Source of the DNA: Sweltsa coloradensis | Lineage: Eukaryota; Arthropoda; Insecta; Plecoptera; Chloroperlidae | DNA length: 64,000 nt | Assembly (NCBI GenBank): GCA_024449915.1 | Contig: JAMZAV010001301.1 | Span: forward strand, 289,741 to 353,740 | Reading direction: 5' to 3' | Part shown: piece after piece, positions 10,668 to 21,827 of the stretch | How positions within the stretch are numbered: position 1 is the first letter of the stretch | Layout: the number at the start of each line of letters is the position of its first letter | Position numbers and translations under genes: made by a program | Notes under the pieces: model-generated | Database searches by the model: none | Told to the model about the DNA's origin: nothing | What the model saw: only the letters and a program-made list of their open reading frames with translations

Positions 10668-11676
10668 ATTGTATTGAGAGTCTACCCACTCAGTTATATA
10701 ACTGATTTTCAGTGGGGAGCAGTAAATCAAAACGACCAAGCTAACCCTGTAGGCCCCGACGCAATCGACGAGTGAGCGATAACCAACCAAAGATCGATAT
10801 TTTTAATAGGATATATAGCAAATCAGTGGTCTGGACAGTGCGAACACCCGCGGATCAACGCCAGAATCAACAAGGCCGATTAAGAACAACTCTGAATTTA
10901 TTATGTGCTTCGTTGCTAGGACGGCTCCAAAGTCACCGTTTACAAACTCCTAAGACAAGAACTTAAGTCCAAGTCAGACAGTGGCGTATCCAGGAATTGG
11001 TAAAGGGGGGGGGGTTATTGACCAATGTACTTATAGATATACCAAACCATAAATAGGGGGTCCGGGGGGCTCGCCCCCCGGAAAAATTTTCATTTTCAAG
11101 GTCATTTTGGTGAAAATCTGTGCGTTTTAGAGAATCACAATGACCAACTTTCAATCATGTAAAAGCCCTTTTTTATATATTTTTTTTTATAAAAAATGGG
11201 GCTTTTACTTGATACACCTACATGAAGTTCCACTACTAGAAGGATATTCAGGCACATGAATGGTTAAAAACGATTAAGTGATATATTTTATCAATTCTTT
11301 TGCATTTTAATAACTTTTATGACATGCATAAATCAAAACATAAATCAAACAAAAGCAAATTTTAAAAATAAACGTTGAAAAGTGCATAATGTGCATTAAT
11401 GTGCATATGATTGCATAAAGTTATTTCACCAGAAATGTAGAGTTGAAGAGAAAAGAAGAAAGGTGAGTTTAAAGAGCAAAATTCAACCGGCGCACTTTCT
11501 TGCTCATATGGTTTTTTTTTGGCAAAAGGGGGGGGTTTTGTCCCCCCCCTCCCCCCCCCTTGGATACGCCACTGAAGTCAGAAGTTGAAAAACTTCTGAC
11601 TGTGGCGGGAATCGAACCCTCGACCTTCTGCATTGGAAGCAGATACGCTAACAACAAGACCAACGAGCCACACAAA
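10602..11676 (-). mobile_element. SINE family A, copy A2, interrupted by hAT1
   Basis: Minus-strand copy with an (AAAT)n tail of about 68 bases (10602-10669), body to 10978, then hAT1, then the tRNA-like head resuming at 11575 (gcgggaatcgaaccct... to gccacacaa). The head contains an A box (tggtcttgttgttagcgt on the minus strand) and a B box (gggttcgattcccgc). Confidence 0.9.
10979..11574. mobile_element. hAT-type non-autonomous transposon hAT1
   Basis: Ends CAGTGGCGTATCCA and TGGATACGCCACTG form a 14-base perfect inverted repeat. The 8-base target duplication AAGTCAGA flanks it (10971-10978 and 11575-11582). CAGTGGCG ends with 8-bp duplications are typical of hAT. G-rich and C-rich runs sit next to both ends and an internal ccgggggg...ccccccgg hairpin is at about 11051-11080. 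No transposase. Confidence 0.92.
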
Positions 11677-11684
11677 TTAGTTTA

Positions 11685-12390
11685 ATTGTTAATCCCTAGT
11701 CACTTGACTTGAGTCAACTGACGTAATTAGCACAGAGATGGGAGATTACACTGATTAATCAAAGTTTAACTGGGACGATCTTAAACGTGGCGATTTTTTC
11801 CACGGCCCAACAGATAATGTTGTAAACAATGCTTAGTTCTTAACTGGCGTTTCAGATCTAGTATTCAAATAGCTGTAATTACGGTGTCATGTTCGTTCGT
11901 AAGATCTACTTGCAGTATTCTATTCTCTAGAGAGGGAGAAAGCGAGTAGCGTGAATTGTAATGGATAATCAGTTGGTTAATCAAAACTTTAGACAATCGT
12001 TTAGTTTCTGTTTGTTCAACTTGCTGATAAACACACAAACATGCATGGTTCATCGTAGTATTTCTTTAGGGGATGATTCCTCTCTTTGTTACAATAAACT
12101 CAAATTTATTTTTGGGTTTTAACTCATCTATAAATTAGTTACTCTGTGAATTGAATTGAGTTAAAACAGAAAAAACAATAATATAATATATTATATTATT
12201 CATGAGTACGTTTTCGGGTAGACCGAGCAACTAGCAAGTGTAGGCAAATTATGAGAAAATTACCTTTAACACCAACCGAAACCGAGAAAACCGAGAAAAC
12301 ATAAAACAAACCAAAATGTCAATATCAACTTGACGAAGAAAAGTAAAACTTCTCGAAATAGTGCTACATAATAAAACTTATTTTCCCACC
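11685..12390. other. Unassigned sequence
   Basis: No exon recognised. A small AT palindrome (aatataatatattatatt) lies near 12183. Confidence 0.4.
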
Positions 12391-12471
<81 letters not shown>

Positions 12472-12494
12472 TATTATTATTATTATTATTATTT
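12391..12494. repeat. (TTA)n microsatellite
   Basis: About 34 units of TTA with one interruption at 12470. Confidence 0.95.
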
Positions 12495-12761
12495 ATTCAT
12501 CATCATAAGACATGGTACATTTGCACATAAATACATGCAGATTGTATTGGCCTAATCAAGAAAGGAATGCAAGAAGCGGGACCACATCCCATCCACCTAG
12601 ATGTGTCCTGCATCCATATAAAATGAAACTAAAAGTAGAGTAAAGTAAAAGAGCAGTGTTAAGTTCAATTAATTGTTAAATAAAACCAAGATATATAAAT
12701 ATAGTTTGAAGAAGGCTTGCATATTTGTTTTAATGCCACCTACTGATCCATTAGATTCCAT

Positions 12762-12895
12762 GGGGTCTACCCACTCAGTCACACAAATGATTTTTAGTTG
12801 GGGACATTAAACATTGAGGACAAAACGTTGGGGACATTTAAAGCCGACCAAGCCAATCTTGCAGGCGGCGACACCATCGACGAGTGAACAATGGC
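12762..12895 (-). mobile_element. SINE family A, copy A3 (fragment, divergent)
   Basis: Tail block tctacccactcagtc...gattttta and the body phrase gaccaagccaat...cgacgagtg in family order, with a small duplication of the ggggaca phrase. Truncated at its 5' side. Confidence 0.75.
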
Positions 12896-12899
12896 CGTC

Positions 12900-13590
12900 T
12901 AATAGGGTTTATAGCTGAATTAATTTCTTACATATAACACGCGTACTACGTTCGGATACCTAATCTCTATCAAGCTACAATCTACCCCTAAGAATGTATT
13001 TCACGTCAAAACACAAGTGATTCCTCCCGGCTGGGGTAAGCGATTCTTGCCCTATGTGTTTAACATGGAGACCTAGATGCACGTATAGAACAGGATATTG
13101 TTGGGAGCGCTGGCGATAGCACCACTAGTATAGCAGGAACATGGTCACCATGGTTCACAATAATAATTCACTAACAGTAAACGTAATAAATAATTGTGAC
13201 ACGTTTGGTGATATTTTATTATAATTAAAACATTAAATAAGGAGGTAAAGATTACAGAACGATATTTTGAATGGACTGCATTTTCGGAGACACCTCGAAA
13301 ATTTTTAATTTAGGAGCTCTTGCCATTACGAAGTTGGTCACATGGTCATTCAGTTATGTTTTTCTTTGAAGTCAGTTTCAGATCATCAATTTTTCATTTT
13401 ATTAGTGCTTTGACGAAGGTGGAGATCTAAGTAAGTGTCTATTATTTATTTTATATATTTTATATATTTTTTATCCCTATTTCTAAATAAGATTTGTAAA
13501 GAATTCAGTTAGGACGTCTGTAAAGTTAGAAGAATGAAAGTGGGACTTAATAATAAGCGCGTAATTTTAATGAAATTTTTGTGAAGGGAG
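12900..13590. other. Unassigned sequence
   Basis: No repeat or exon supported. Confidence 0.35.
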
Positions 13591-13932
13591 ATATCCTCAG
13601 AATCCACAATTATATTCAAATTACCCGAATCAATCCAGCTAGTTCAAAATTGAAATTTGAGCAGCAGCAACCTAAATAAAAGGATAAATGGTTGCCTGAA
13701 CTTTCTGGCGTTGCACGATTTTTTTCGTTAAACGGTACAAAATTTGAAATTGTACCAGCGGGCGAAAACTATCGTGCAACGTAAGAAACCATAGAAAACA
13801 ATTGAACCTTTTATTTATTTTGTAGATAAAGAGTGTAGAAACAAGTATAAAAACCGCTGCTCAAATTTCAATTTTGAACTAGCTGGATTGATTCGAGTAA
13901 TTTGAATATAATTATTGTTGATTTTGAGGTTA
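13591..13932. mobile_element. MITE-like inverted repeat N1
   Basis: Arms of about 75 bases (13591-13665 and 13856-13932) pair with few mismatches; the inner boundary is gagcagc / gctgctc. A second inner inverted repeat, cgttgcacgat / atcgtgcaacg, lies between them. The right arm ends gaggttatgtccca, a phrase also seen at the foldback element N2 near 37786. No target duplication identified. Confidence 0.65.
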
Positions 13933-13939
13933 TGTCCCA

Positions 13940-14370
13940 TCAAACAAAAATAAAAAAATAATTATTTATATTTAGGTCTAGGCAGGACATAAACTCAAGT
14001 CATTTAAATCACTTTTTGTCACTTTTTCATTCTTAGTCACCTCATAGTCACTAATTTGTAGAAAAAAAACACTTTACAGTAAATCTCTTGCTCAGAAGTC
14101 TACTGCTAAGAAAGATAGACTGATAACAAGTTTTTTTGCCAAAATGGATAAAAGTACCTAATCATAACAGTTTGTTGTAATGTGCTACTTATCAAATTCA
14201 AACAATTTGACTTTAATATTTGAATTTCACCTTGATGTTATGTTGTTAATCTTGAAAGTAGACCTATATGGTTGAAAACTCAGAAATTAAAAAAATTACA
14301 AATAAATTTTAGTATTTTTATTTACACATTTTAGTCACCTTTATGTCACTGTTTTGGGAACGGTTAGGCA
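13940..14370. other. Unassigned sequence, intron-like
   Basis: AT-rich with scattered agtcac phrases. It may be the intron upstream of the candidate exon at 14372. Confidence 0.3.
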
Positions 14371-14371
14371 G

Positions 14372-14577
14372 TGGAAGCCCTGTCTAAGGGATTCCCTGAA
14401 ACGGTATTCAAGGCTACACCTATTAGTTTCATACGCGTCAGACTGCAACACACGGCCATGGAATGTGGACAATCACAATATTATCATCATAACAGAACAG
14501 TTACTTTAGAAGCTTACCGCCAAACAGAGGTAGCTATCTCAAATAATACCCTTAAATTGGGTCAAATTGAAGTCTAA
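14372..14577 (+). CDS. Possible terminal exon, unidentified
   Basis: A cggttaggcag acceptor is followed by an open frame of 68 codons ending TAA at 14575-14577. The composition is protein-like (FPETVFKATPISFIRVRLQ...). Several AATAAA-like sites follow (about 14601-14650). I do not recognise a family. It lies on the opposite strand from the interrupted exon that follows. Confidence 0.3.
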
Positions 14578-15068
14578 TCACTTCTTAATTAAAAGGAAAT
14601 TAATAAATTATGAGGATGTGGATATTGATTTCAGAGTGTTAATAAAATAAAAAGAATGTTTGAATCTAAATAATTGAAAAGGTTTACTGTATTAATCAAA
14701 AATACAAATTACATAAAAAAGATTTGCATACAAAGACTACTTTCAATTGGCCAATGATTTAGTAGTAAATAAATATGGTACCTCGTTTTACAATGATGTC
14801 TTGATGATGCTGCTTAATGTTGCTGATGAATAATAATTAATGTACGAATTCGATCTGCTTTAGCACTGAATAATTAAATAAACACTCGGTAAGTTATTCA
14901 CTGTTCTTCATCTTCATAACTTGTGTGTCGCTCGTTCAGTTCCCGTTGTAGTACAACTCCTCCATGAACCCTTGACACCTTGTCGTCGCCCACGATCCAC
15001 CCTCTAATGATGCAGGCACAATACTGTTTCAACTACTCTACTACTACTACTCTTCTACTACTGCTCTT

Positions 15069-15104
15069 CACTGAATGCCTGGCTCCGGAGATCGTCTTTA
15101 TATA
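15069..15104 (-). promoter_or_regulatory. TATA box plus initiator, minus strand
   Basis: TATATAAAG (minus strand, 15104-15096) is followed by TCAGT (15074-15070) with the A about 32 bases downstream of the first T. This is the canonical spacing of an invertebrate TATA/Inr core promoter. It lies just after the stop codon at 15112-15114, so it could belong to an LTR whose element carries the preceding ORF, or to an unrelated downstream transcript. Confidence 0.45.
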
Positions 15105-15111
15105 GGGGTGG

Positions 15112-15207
15112 TCAGGTGATCAGTGATGACGTATTATTTTCTAGATTGATCTTGTTGTTTGTTGAGTCGACAGGGTCGGTTGTGATGCACCTTACCCCAG
15201 CGGCTTC
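15112..15207 (-). pseudogene. 3' part of an exon interrupted by the 9.3-kb foldback element
   Basis: Minus-strand frame that ends at TGA 15114-15112. It is in phase with the open frame at 24551-24736 once one copy of the GCGGCTTC duplication is removed. It also contains a donor-like GGGGTAAGG near 15197-15189, so the original transcript could instead have spliced here. See the other half at 24551-24736. I do not write the joined protein. Confidence 0.4.
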
Positions 15208-15306
15208 GGTGTCTTCCCACAGTGCCGCTTCCCGTAAGGCCATCAACCTTTTTTTCCCCCTATGCCATCATTACTACCTGTCGATAAAGACCATGTTACA
15301 GGAAGC

Positions 15307-15581
15307 GTTGATGGCCTAAGGGGAATTGATTTATTCCCGTTTGGCCAACACCCTGCATTTCATTATGGAAAATACAAAGAAGGTTTGTTGGCCTTGGGGT
15401 AATTGATTTATTCCCGTTAGGCCAACAGCGTATATGCATCGTTTACGGTAAGGAGTGGGGCGTTGTTGGCGTTGGGGTAATTGATTTATTCCCCTTTGGC
15501 CAACACCCTGCATTTCATTATCGAATATGCAAACAAGGTTTGCTGGCCTAGGGGGAGTTTGCTTATTCCCCTTAGGCCAAC
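15307..15581. repeat. Left-arm hairpin array of the foldback element
   Basis: Four hairpins at about 15307-15349, 15387-15426, 15465-15504 and 15542-15581. Each is built as GTTGGCC-n4-GGGGTAATT / gattta / TTCCCGTTAGGCCAAC and they are spaced 77-80 bases. Spacers alternate between type X (accctgcatttcattat...) and type Y (agcgtatatgcatcg...), in the order X, Y, X. Confidence 0.85.
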
Positions 15582-15682
15582 AGCCTATGGTACCCATACA
15601 GAGACAGGGTTATGCCAACTGTATTACCATATTATGAGGTTTCTGAACTTGGCACTAATTCTAAGAATCACACAATTCGTAT

Positions 15683-15860
15683 GTCACTAGTCCCACAATT
15701 AGTCCTTTAATCAATACTTAAGTAAATATATAGAAATTACTGTGGGGGGGGGGGCTAACTTCACGAAGCATGGTGCTGCGTGAAGTAAGCCCCCCCCCCC
15801 TCCCCGCCAAACAGTAATTTCTCAATTTTCCTATAGTATTGACACACTAATTCAAGGACT
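15683..15860. mobile_element. MITE-like hairpin N4 with G/C arms
   Basis: Inverted repeat centred near 15770: aaattactgt, a run of G, then cttcacg...cgtgaag, a run of C and acagtaattt. Looser outer arms (cactagtcc...attagt) extend to about 15683 and 15860. No target duplication seen. Confidence 0.65.
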
Positions 15861-16000
15861 AGTGGCATTCGATAGCGCTATTGAGTACTAAATATATATA
15901 AATATATATTTTTTCAATTAATGCTCTTGTGGGGAGTGAAAAGTTCACGCACCTTACATTATGTTATACATAATGAAATTTCGTCGAGCATCCGTAGAGC

Positions 16001-16050
16001 CAGGGCCGTCTTTAGGTAGTGAGCCGCCCCTAGGCAATAAAATTTTGCCG

Positions 16051-16105
<55 letters not shown>

Positions 16106-16742
16106 AACTCACAAATTAACAATAAAGTAATGGTAAATTTTGATAGTTTTACATTTAAATTGAGTATTTCAAATATGTTTACAGAGTTACATGTATTATT
16201 TTGTGTATATTGTAAATTTTAATGTCTTTAAGTTTATGTTTTCTATCGATAGGCTATGCTATGATTTACACTTGTGGAGTATTTGTACTCTGTTGTAATA
16301 TGCATGATAATAAATAAATAAAAAAATAATGGTTTTCATTTTAATTTTCCTTAGAGATTTATCTGGACAAGTAGCACCTTCTCTGCAACAAAGTTGTCTG
16401 TCTCAGGAGCTGCAGCAGCTAGCACCACAGTAAAACACGCAAAATTCTTACTTTTCGAACCCATAGTAAAACTAGTACGGGATCAGGATAAAGATTAATG
16501 CTATAGCTGTGTGAAGTGTGTGAAGGACTGATAGCGCCGAAGGCGAAATTTTTGCAATTTTTTTACTTTTAAAAGCTCCAAAACACGTTTTAAAATCTAA
16601 AATTACATTATGAGATATAATAAAAGTAAATAATAAAATAAAGAAAACAAACATTGTTGAATTTGTTTCGTTCTAGTGCCGCCCCCAAGAGCTGCCGCCC
16701 CTAGGCCCGTGCCTAGTCAGCCTAGTGGGAAAGATGCCTCTG
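16001..16742. mobile_element. hAT-type element hAT2 carrying a 52-C tract
   Basis: Flanked by the exact 8-base duplication CGTAGAGC (15993-16000 and 16743-16750). Ends are CAGGGCCGTCTTTAGG and, inverted, CAGAGGCATCTTTCCC, an imperfect inverted repeat; gccgcccctaggc recurs near both ends. A poly-C run at 16051-16102 lies inside. Interior AT-rich, no transposase. Confidence 0.8.
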
Positions 16743-16744
16743 CG

Positions 16745-17080
16745 TAGAGCCGACGGTTCTGGGTTCATTTTTTTTAAAATTGTTATTAGTGTACTACACC
16801 ATCATAATATAATGTATTTAAATGGTACGCATAAATTATTAGTAGGGGCGTTTTAAGGAATTTGTCGACCCTTAGCCAAAAAATCGAAGCGCCCCCCCCC
16901 CCCGTCCTTTACTCTTCTAAAAACAAATTGTGGCGTTATGAAATTTGTAAAATGGGAAACTATTCTGAGAAGTAAATGATCTTAGTGCCTATACATTTAT
17001 AACGTTTTCACTTTTATAAAATATATTTACAATATTTTACCTATACTCCTCGACTTCGATTTCTTGGGGAGTATCTATAG
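16745..17080. other. Unassigned sequence within the foldback element
   Basis: Includes a ggggcgttttaagg...gaagcgccccccccc stretch (16850-16905) that may be an older hAT end. No matching second end found. Confidence 0.35.
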
Positions 17081-18224
17081 TTGGATGAGCGAAGCGAAGA
17101 CTTCAATTTCACTGACCCCTCAAAAAATGTAGCTCCAATGTTTTTTTTTTTCTGTCTGTTTGTTCGCACGATACCGGGCATATGCGATCTTGATGAAAAT
17201 TGGAGGGGACCATCGATATCTCTGAACTGAGACCTGCCACGTTTTTGGGTACAATCGAAGAAATATTTCTCATGAATATCGTACTTTTACGATTTTTTTC
17301 GATTTTTAGTGCGATATTTTCGTGACATTTGGGCCGATTCTGACCAAACGGGTGGGGCGACAACGTTCATATTTTACATGGACATTAAGGTAATGGTGAT
17401 GTATTGCTTTTTGAAAGAAAAAGTTGAAAAAGGTAACCAGAATCTATAGAATAAAGGTTTTAATATGAGTTTGTTTAGGTTTATAATTGGATGAGCGAAG
17501 CGAAGACTTCAATTTCACTGACCCCCAAAAAATTTAGCTCGGGTGTTTTTTTTTTTTTTTTTTTTTTGTTTGTTTGTTTTCTGTCTGTTAACTCTCTACC
17601 AGGCAAACGGCATATCCGATCTTGATGAAAATTTGAGAGGACCTTCGAAATCTCTGAACTTAGAGGTGTATTGTTTTTAAGTACAATCGAAGAAATATTT
17701 CTCATGAATATCGTACTTTTACGATTTTTTTCGATTTTTAGTGCGATATTTTCGTGACGTTTGGGCCAATTCTGACCAAACGGGTGGGGCTACAACGTTC
17801 ATATTATACATGGACATTAAGGTTATGGTGATGTAGTACCTTTTGAAAGAAAAAGTTGAAAAAGTTAGCCAGAATCCATAGAAATAAAGCTTTTAATATA
17901 AGTTTTTTACGGTAAATAATACCAATTGACAGGTAACAAAAGAAACTTGACAACAATCACCTACAATGCGTAGGCAGCAAAACAAAGCACTTGCAAAAGT
18001 AAAGATATCCCATGCAAACTAAAAATTTTAAAAAGCTCATCCATCAACGCGGCGGGACTTTAGCGTTTTCCTAGTAACAATAAACAAGTAACAATAGAAA
18101 CTTGACAACAATCACCTACAATGCCTTCAAAAAGCACTTGCAAAGGAAAAGTGGTCCCACGCAAACTAAAAACTTGCAAAAAAGCTCATCCATCAAACGC
18201 GGCGGGACTTGAGCGTTTTCCTAG
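17081..18224 (+). mobile_element. Helentron-like element D2, interrupted by D3
   Basis: Alpha-type copy starting TTGGATGAGCGAAGCG. It is interrupted at 17486 by D3 and resumes at 18075 (taacaataaacaagtaac...), ending acgcggcgggacttgagcgt...CCTAG at 18224. Total without the insert is about 556 bases, the same as the uninterrupted copies. Confidence 0.88.
17487..18074 (+). mobile_element. Helentron-like element D3, nested in D2
   Basis: Complete alpha-type copy from TTGGATGAGCG to GCGTTTTCCTAG. The empty site is known from sister copies (tttataataacaa), so the inserted block is TTGG...CCTAG between tataa and taaca, or the same block shifted by one T. A T run of about 20 bases is near 17547. 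Confidence 0.88.
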
Positions 18225-19006
18225 TTTTATTAATTTCACTAATACTGTGAATTTGTGTATCACCAAAATCATCAAGGGCCACCGCTCCGCGGCGGGGCCC
18301 GGGCTTCCGCGTTTAAATGATAATGTAAGAGCTTATGGCCAGGGCACCGATTCATGTACATTTTATGCCGGTATAAGCCGAGTTAGGTGGTATAAGTGCG
18401 GTATAACTCCGAATCCAATTCATGAAGACTTATCCCGCCTCGACCGGGGATAAGAAAATACGTAAACAGATGGCGTTCATTTTAAATTTTGAATCTGTGT
18501 GTAAAACGATAAAAGTTGTCATAACTCTCATAAAACAAATCAGAAACCGTCCCGGGCCTAGGCCCAGATGTAGAAAATTATAATACAACTACATTCATAA
18601 TACAACAGTGTAGGCCTAAAGTTCCATCATGTTATAGGACTAGATAAAATCAATACTAACATTACACGTTTGACAAGCCCTAGGCCACTTTTAGCCAACC
18701 CTAGGCCTGCACGACCTTGTTCTGACCACTTCCCGCACAATTAACTAGTTTTGATTACTAAAAGCCTAATGCAGATAAAGAATGGTATGATAGTCCTAGG
18801 CTATTCCAAAATTTACAGCAAAAATAAGCCTTTTCTTTTGTCACTCGCCTGCCCTGCCCTCACAGCCCCGGCCGTCGCGGGGTCATAAGGGGCCCGTTCC
18901 GGGTACGCAATGAACTATAAACAAATTATGGATATCTTATCATAAAGGATATCTACTTCTTGAAAAGCACTCAAAATTTCATTACCTCATCAACGAGGGA
19001 TTACAC
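18225..19006. other. Unassigned sequence with a GC-rich block
   Basis: A GC-rich stretch (about 18270-18450) with gccggtataagccg and ggtataag phrases. No exon or repeated copy found in the window. Confidence 0.35.
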
Positions 19007-19242
19007 CGACAGTGTTGGCTGATTCAGGAGGTCCCGGGTTAAAATCCCGTCGCGATCGGAAATCCTGACTGAAGATTTTTCCGAGGTTTTCCTCAGTCAT
19101 TAATGCGTATGCAAGGGATTGAGTCCTCTAAAACAGCCCTCGGGACAACCCTTCGCAATTGTCCTACCTCTTCAATAATATATACCAAGTTAGACAGGGA
19201 CATGCATTGAACCCTTGGGCAGGCTTCCCATAAAAAAAAAAA
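19007..19242 (+). mobile_element. SINE family H, copy H1
   Basis: Head cgacagtgttggctgattca, B-box-like cccgggttaaaatcccg, body cctgactgaag...cctcagtc...gggattgagtcctc, end gggcaggcttcccat plus A11. Matches H2 (28053-28288) in order. The tRNA-like head is degraded. Confidence 0.8.
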
Positions 19243-19481
19243 CACGACTGATTACGAGATATAGGTACTGAACGTTATCAAATTATTGACATTATGAGTT
19301 AATTGAACCAACATTGTAACCAAACCAAGCGTTCCAAACAATAAATTGACCCCGGTTAATATTTGTAGCAAATAAAAACTAAATACGGTTATACCAGGAA
19401 AAATTACTTGTTAATGGGTCAAAAGTACCCAAAGCACTGATTTGTGACGAGAGGTCACACGATATACATTTTTGTAAATAC

Positions 19482-20053
19482 AAGGAAAACGCTAAGTCCC
19501 GCCGCGTTGATGGATGAGCTTTTTTGTAAGTTTTTAGTTTGCGTAGGACCACTTTTCCTTTGCAAGTGCTTTTTGAATGCACTGTAGGTGATTGTTGTCA
19601 AGTTTCTATTGTTAAATTGTTATTATAAACCTCAAAAAACTCATTTTAAAACCTTTATTCTATGGATTCTGGCTAACTTTTTCAACCTTTTCTTTCAAAA
19701 AGCAATACATCACCATTACCTAAATGTCCATGTAAAATATGAACATTGTAGCCCCACCCGTTTGGTCAGAATCGGCCCAAATGTCACGAAAATATCGCAC
19801 TAAAAATCGAAAAAAAATCGTAAAAGTACGATATTCATGAGAAATATTTCTTCGATTGTACCAAAAAACGTGGCAGGTTCAGATATTTCGAAGGTCCCTC
19901 AAATTTTCATAACAATTGGAATATCGGTTAAGCCGGAATCGTGTTAACAAACACTCAAAAATAACAAAAAAAAAGAAAAAAAAAAAACATTCTGGATTTT
20001 TTTCTTCAGTGTAGTGAAATGGAATCTTCGCTTCGCTCGCTACGCTCATCCAA
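19482..20053 (-). mobile_element. Helentron-like element D4, alpha/beta chimera
   Basis: Minus-strand copy. Its CTAG-side half (19482-19870) is alpha type (tgcaagtgc, ccacccgtttggtcagaatc). Its other end (19880-20053) is beta type (ccggaatcgtgttaac, cagtgtagtgaaatgg, ending CGCTCATCCAA). The 3' end reads CTTG in place of CTAG. Confidence 0.8.
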
Positions 20054-20648
20054 TTATATAAATTAGAACTAAAGGTCAACGGTCACATTTTCTAATAAAA
20101 TAATATTGAAAGAGAAATCAAATATGAAATTTTCTTAAAATATGCAAACTTTATCAATCATATTCCAAAATTAAGTTTATTATTATATTTGGTTTGGTAG
20201 CATATCATTTTTTGTTCCCCCACCCACACCAGGTGACTTTTTCAGGCTTCCTCTTGGCAAATTTGGACTGCTTGGTGAGTAAATAAATGGTTAACATCTG
20301 AATAAAGAGTCATTTTCTTAGTGTTCCAAAATATTAAAAAATTAAACCGTCCTAAAGTCATTATGTAAGTTGCCCCAAGAGGCTCACCACCCACACCACT
20401 AATTGATTAAAGGTTTAATTTATCTAGATTAAAGGTTTACTTTATCTAGAGTAAACGGTTAGGGGAGTTGTCAGGTTGCATTTCATAACCTACTTATTGT
20501 GCTAATAAACTAATTAATTATGCAACAAAATAGTTGCAAATCGGACTAAATAATATTATGCTATACTTTACATTGTGGTTCTGTCATTTTCGGCTGAAGT
20601 TAAAACTAAGCTGATTAGTTATCATTTTCTATTGTATGTGTTCTATCA
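20054..20648. other. AT-rich sequence around a possible exon
   Basis: Apart from the 42-base candidate exon at 20233 nothing is recognised. It contains a duplicated gattaaaggttta phrase at about 20405 and 20428. Confidence 0.35.
20233..20274 (+). CDS. Possible 42-nt internal exon
   Basis: A strong acceptor (cattttttgttcccccaccc then acaccag) ends at 20232 and a consensus donor (cttg|gtgagta) starts at 20275. Length is a multiple of three. In one frame it reads DFFRLPLGKFGLL without a stop. It lies in the interior of the 9.3-kb foldback element, so it is either cargo, part of a spliced gene of that element, or chance. Confidence 0.35.
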
Positions 20649-21424
20649 CTAGGAAAACGCTTAAGTCCCGCCGCGTTGTTGGATGAGCGTAATTGGTGCA
20701 TTGAGCTGCCATGTGTTACGCGGATTTTCTGTTGTTCTGTGAAAAAATTATTGCTTAGTCGAAGATTTTTTTAATTAAATTAAATAAAAAAAAAAATTAA
20801 CTTAATTTTTTTAATAAATCGTAATTTAAAAAAAAAAAAATCGTAAAATTGCAATTTTCATAAGAAATAATTATTCGATTGCGCTCAAATTTAACACGAG
20901 TATATATATTCATGAAATTAAGGTTCTGTGAAAAAATCATTACAATAGGGTAAAGTATGTAGGTGTTAAAGTCAAAGAATTGTTTTAAAAAAGAAAAAAC
21001 CCGTAAAATTTCGATTTTCATGAGAAAATAATTTTTCGATTACGCTCAAATTTCACACGAATATCTTAATTCATAAAATTAAGGTTCTGTGAAAAAATCA
21101 TTACAATCGGATAAAGCGTGTAGGTGTTATATGTCGAAGAAATTTTTAAAAAATCGAAAAAAAAATCGTAAAATTGCGTTTTTTATAAGAAAAAAATTCC
21201 CGATTGCGCTCAAAAACGTGGCAGTTCTAAGTTCAGAGATTTCGAAGGCCTCCATAAAATTTCATCGCAATCGGAGTATCGGTTTAGCCGGAATCGTGTT
21301 AACAAACACACAAAAATACAAAAAAAAAAAAAGAAAAAAAAAAAAAAAAAATTCCGGATTTTTTTCTCCAGTGTAGTGAAATGGAATCTTCGCTTCGCTC
21401 GCTACGCTCGCTACGCTCATCCAA
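20649..21424 (-). mobile_element. Helentron-like element D5 (beta type)
   Basis: Minus strand: starts at CTAGGAAAACGCTTAAGTCC and ends cgctacgctcatccaa. Contains tandem units of about 160 bases (aaggttctgtgaaaaaatca recurring) and a long A-rich run before the end. Beta end phrase cagtgtagtgaaatgg. Confidence 0.88.
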
Positions 21425-21827
21425 CTATATTGTATCGCCTTTGTAGTTTGGACGACATGTTTAGGGTGCAAAAATATGGCATTATTTTGGCTTAGCGAAT
21501 TAAATAACATAACCTAATTAGAGTATCATCTCTTATTGTATATCATTTTCTTTTTATGCGTTACAAAATGTATCAGGTAGGTCATTACTGACTTGCTTGT
21601 GCATTTACAATATAATACTATTACACCTAATACCTAATACTATACTTTTTATAAAGGCATGCATTTTTATATTTTTGTTGTGTTATGTAATTAACTATGT
21701 TGATGCATGCAGAAGAAAGTATTCTATTCTATTTATGTATTAACGTAATTAAGAAAATTTATTTATGAGTATTAGTTTGGATTTAGTACACAGTCCATAA
21801 TGATAAACATACTGTCTTTATATTAAA
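21425..21827. other. Unassigned AT-rich sequence
   Basis: Nothing supported. Confidence 0.4.

Noticed and set aside
12361..12555. Leucine/tyrosine-rich ORF
   Set aside because: Translation of the (TTA)n microsatellite.
15307..15581. CRISPR-like repeat/spacer array
   Set aside because: Repeats alternate with only two spacer sequences, the locus is eukaryotic and the array is an arm of a foldback transposon with target duplication.
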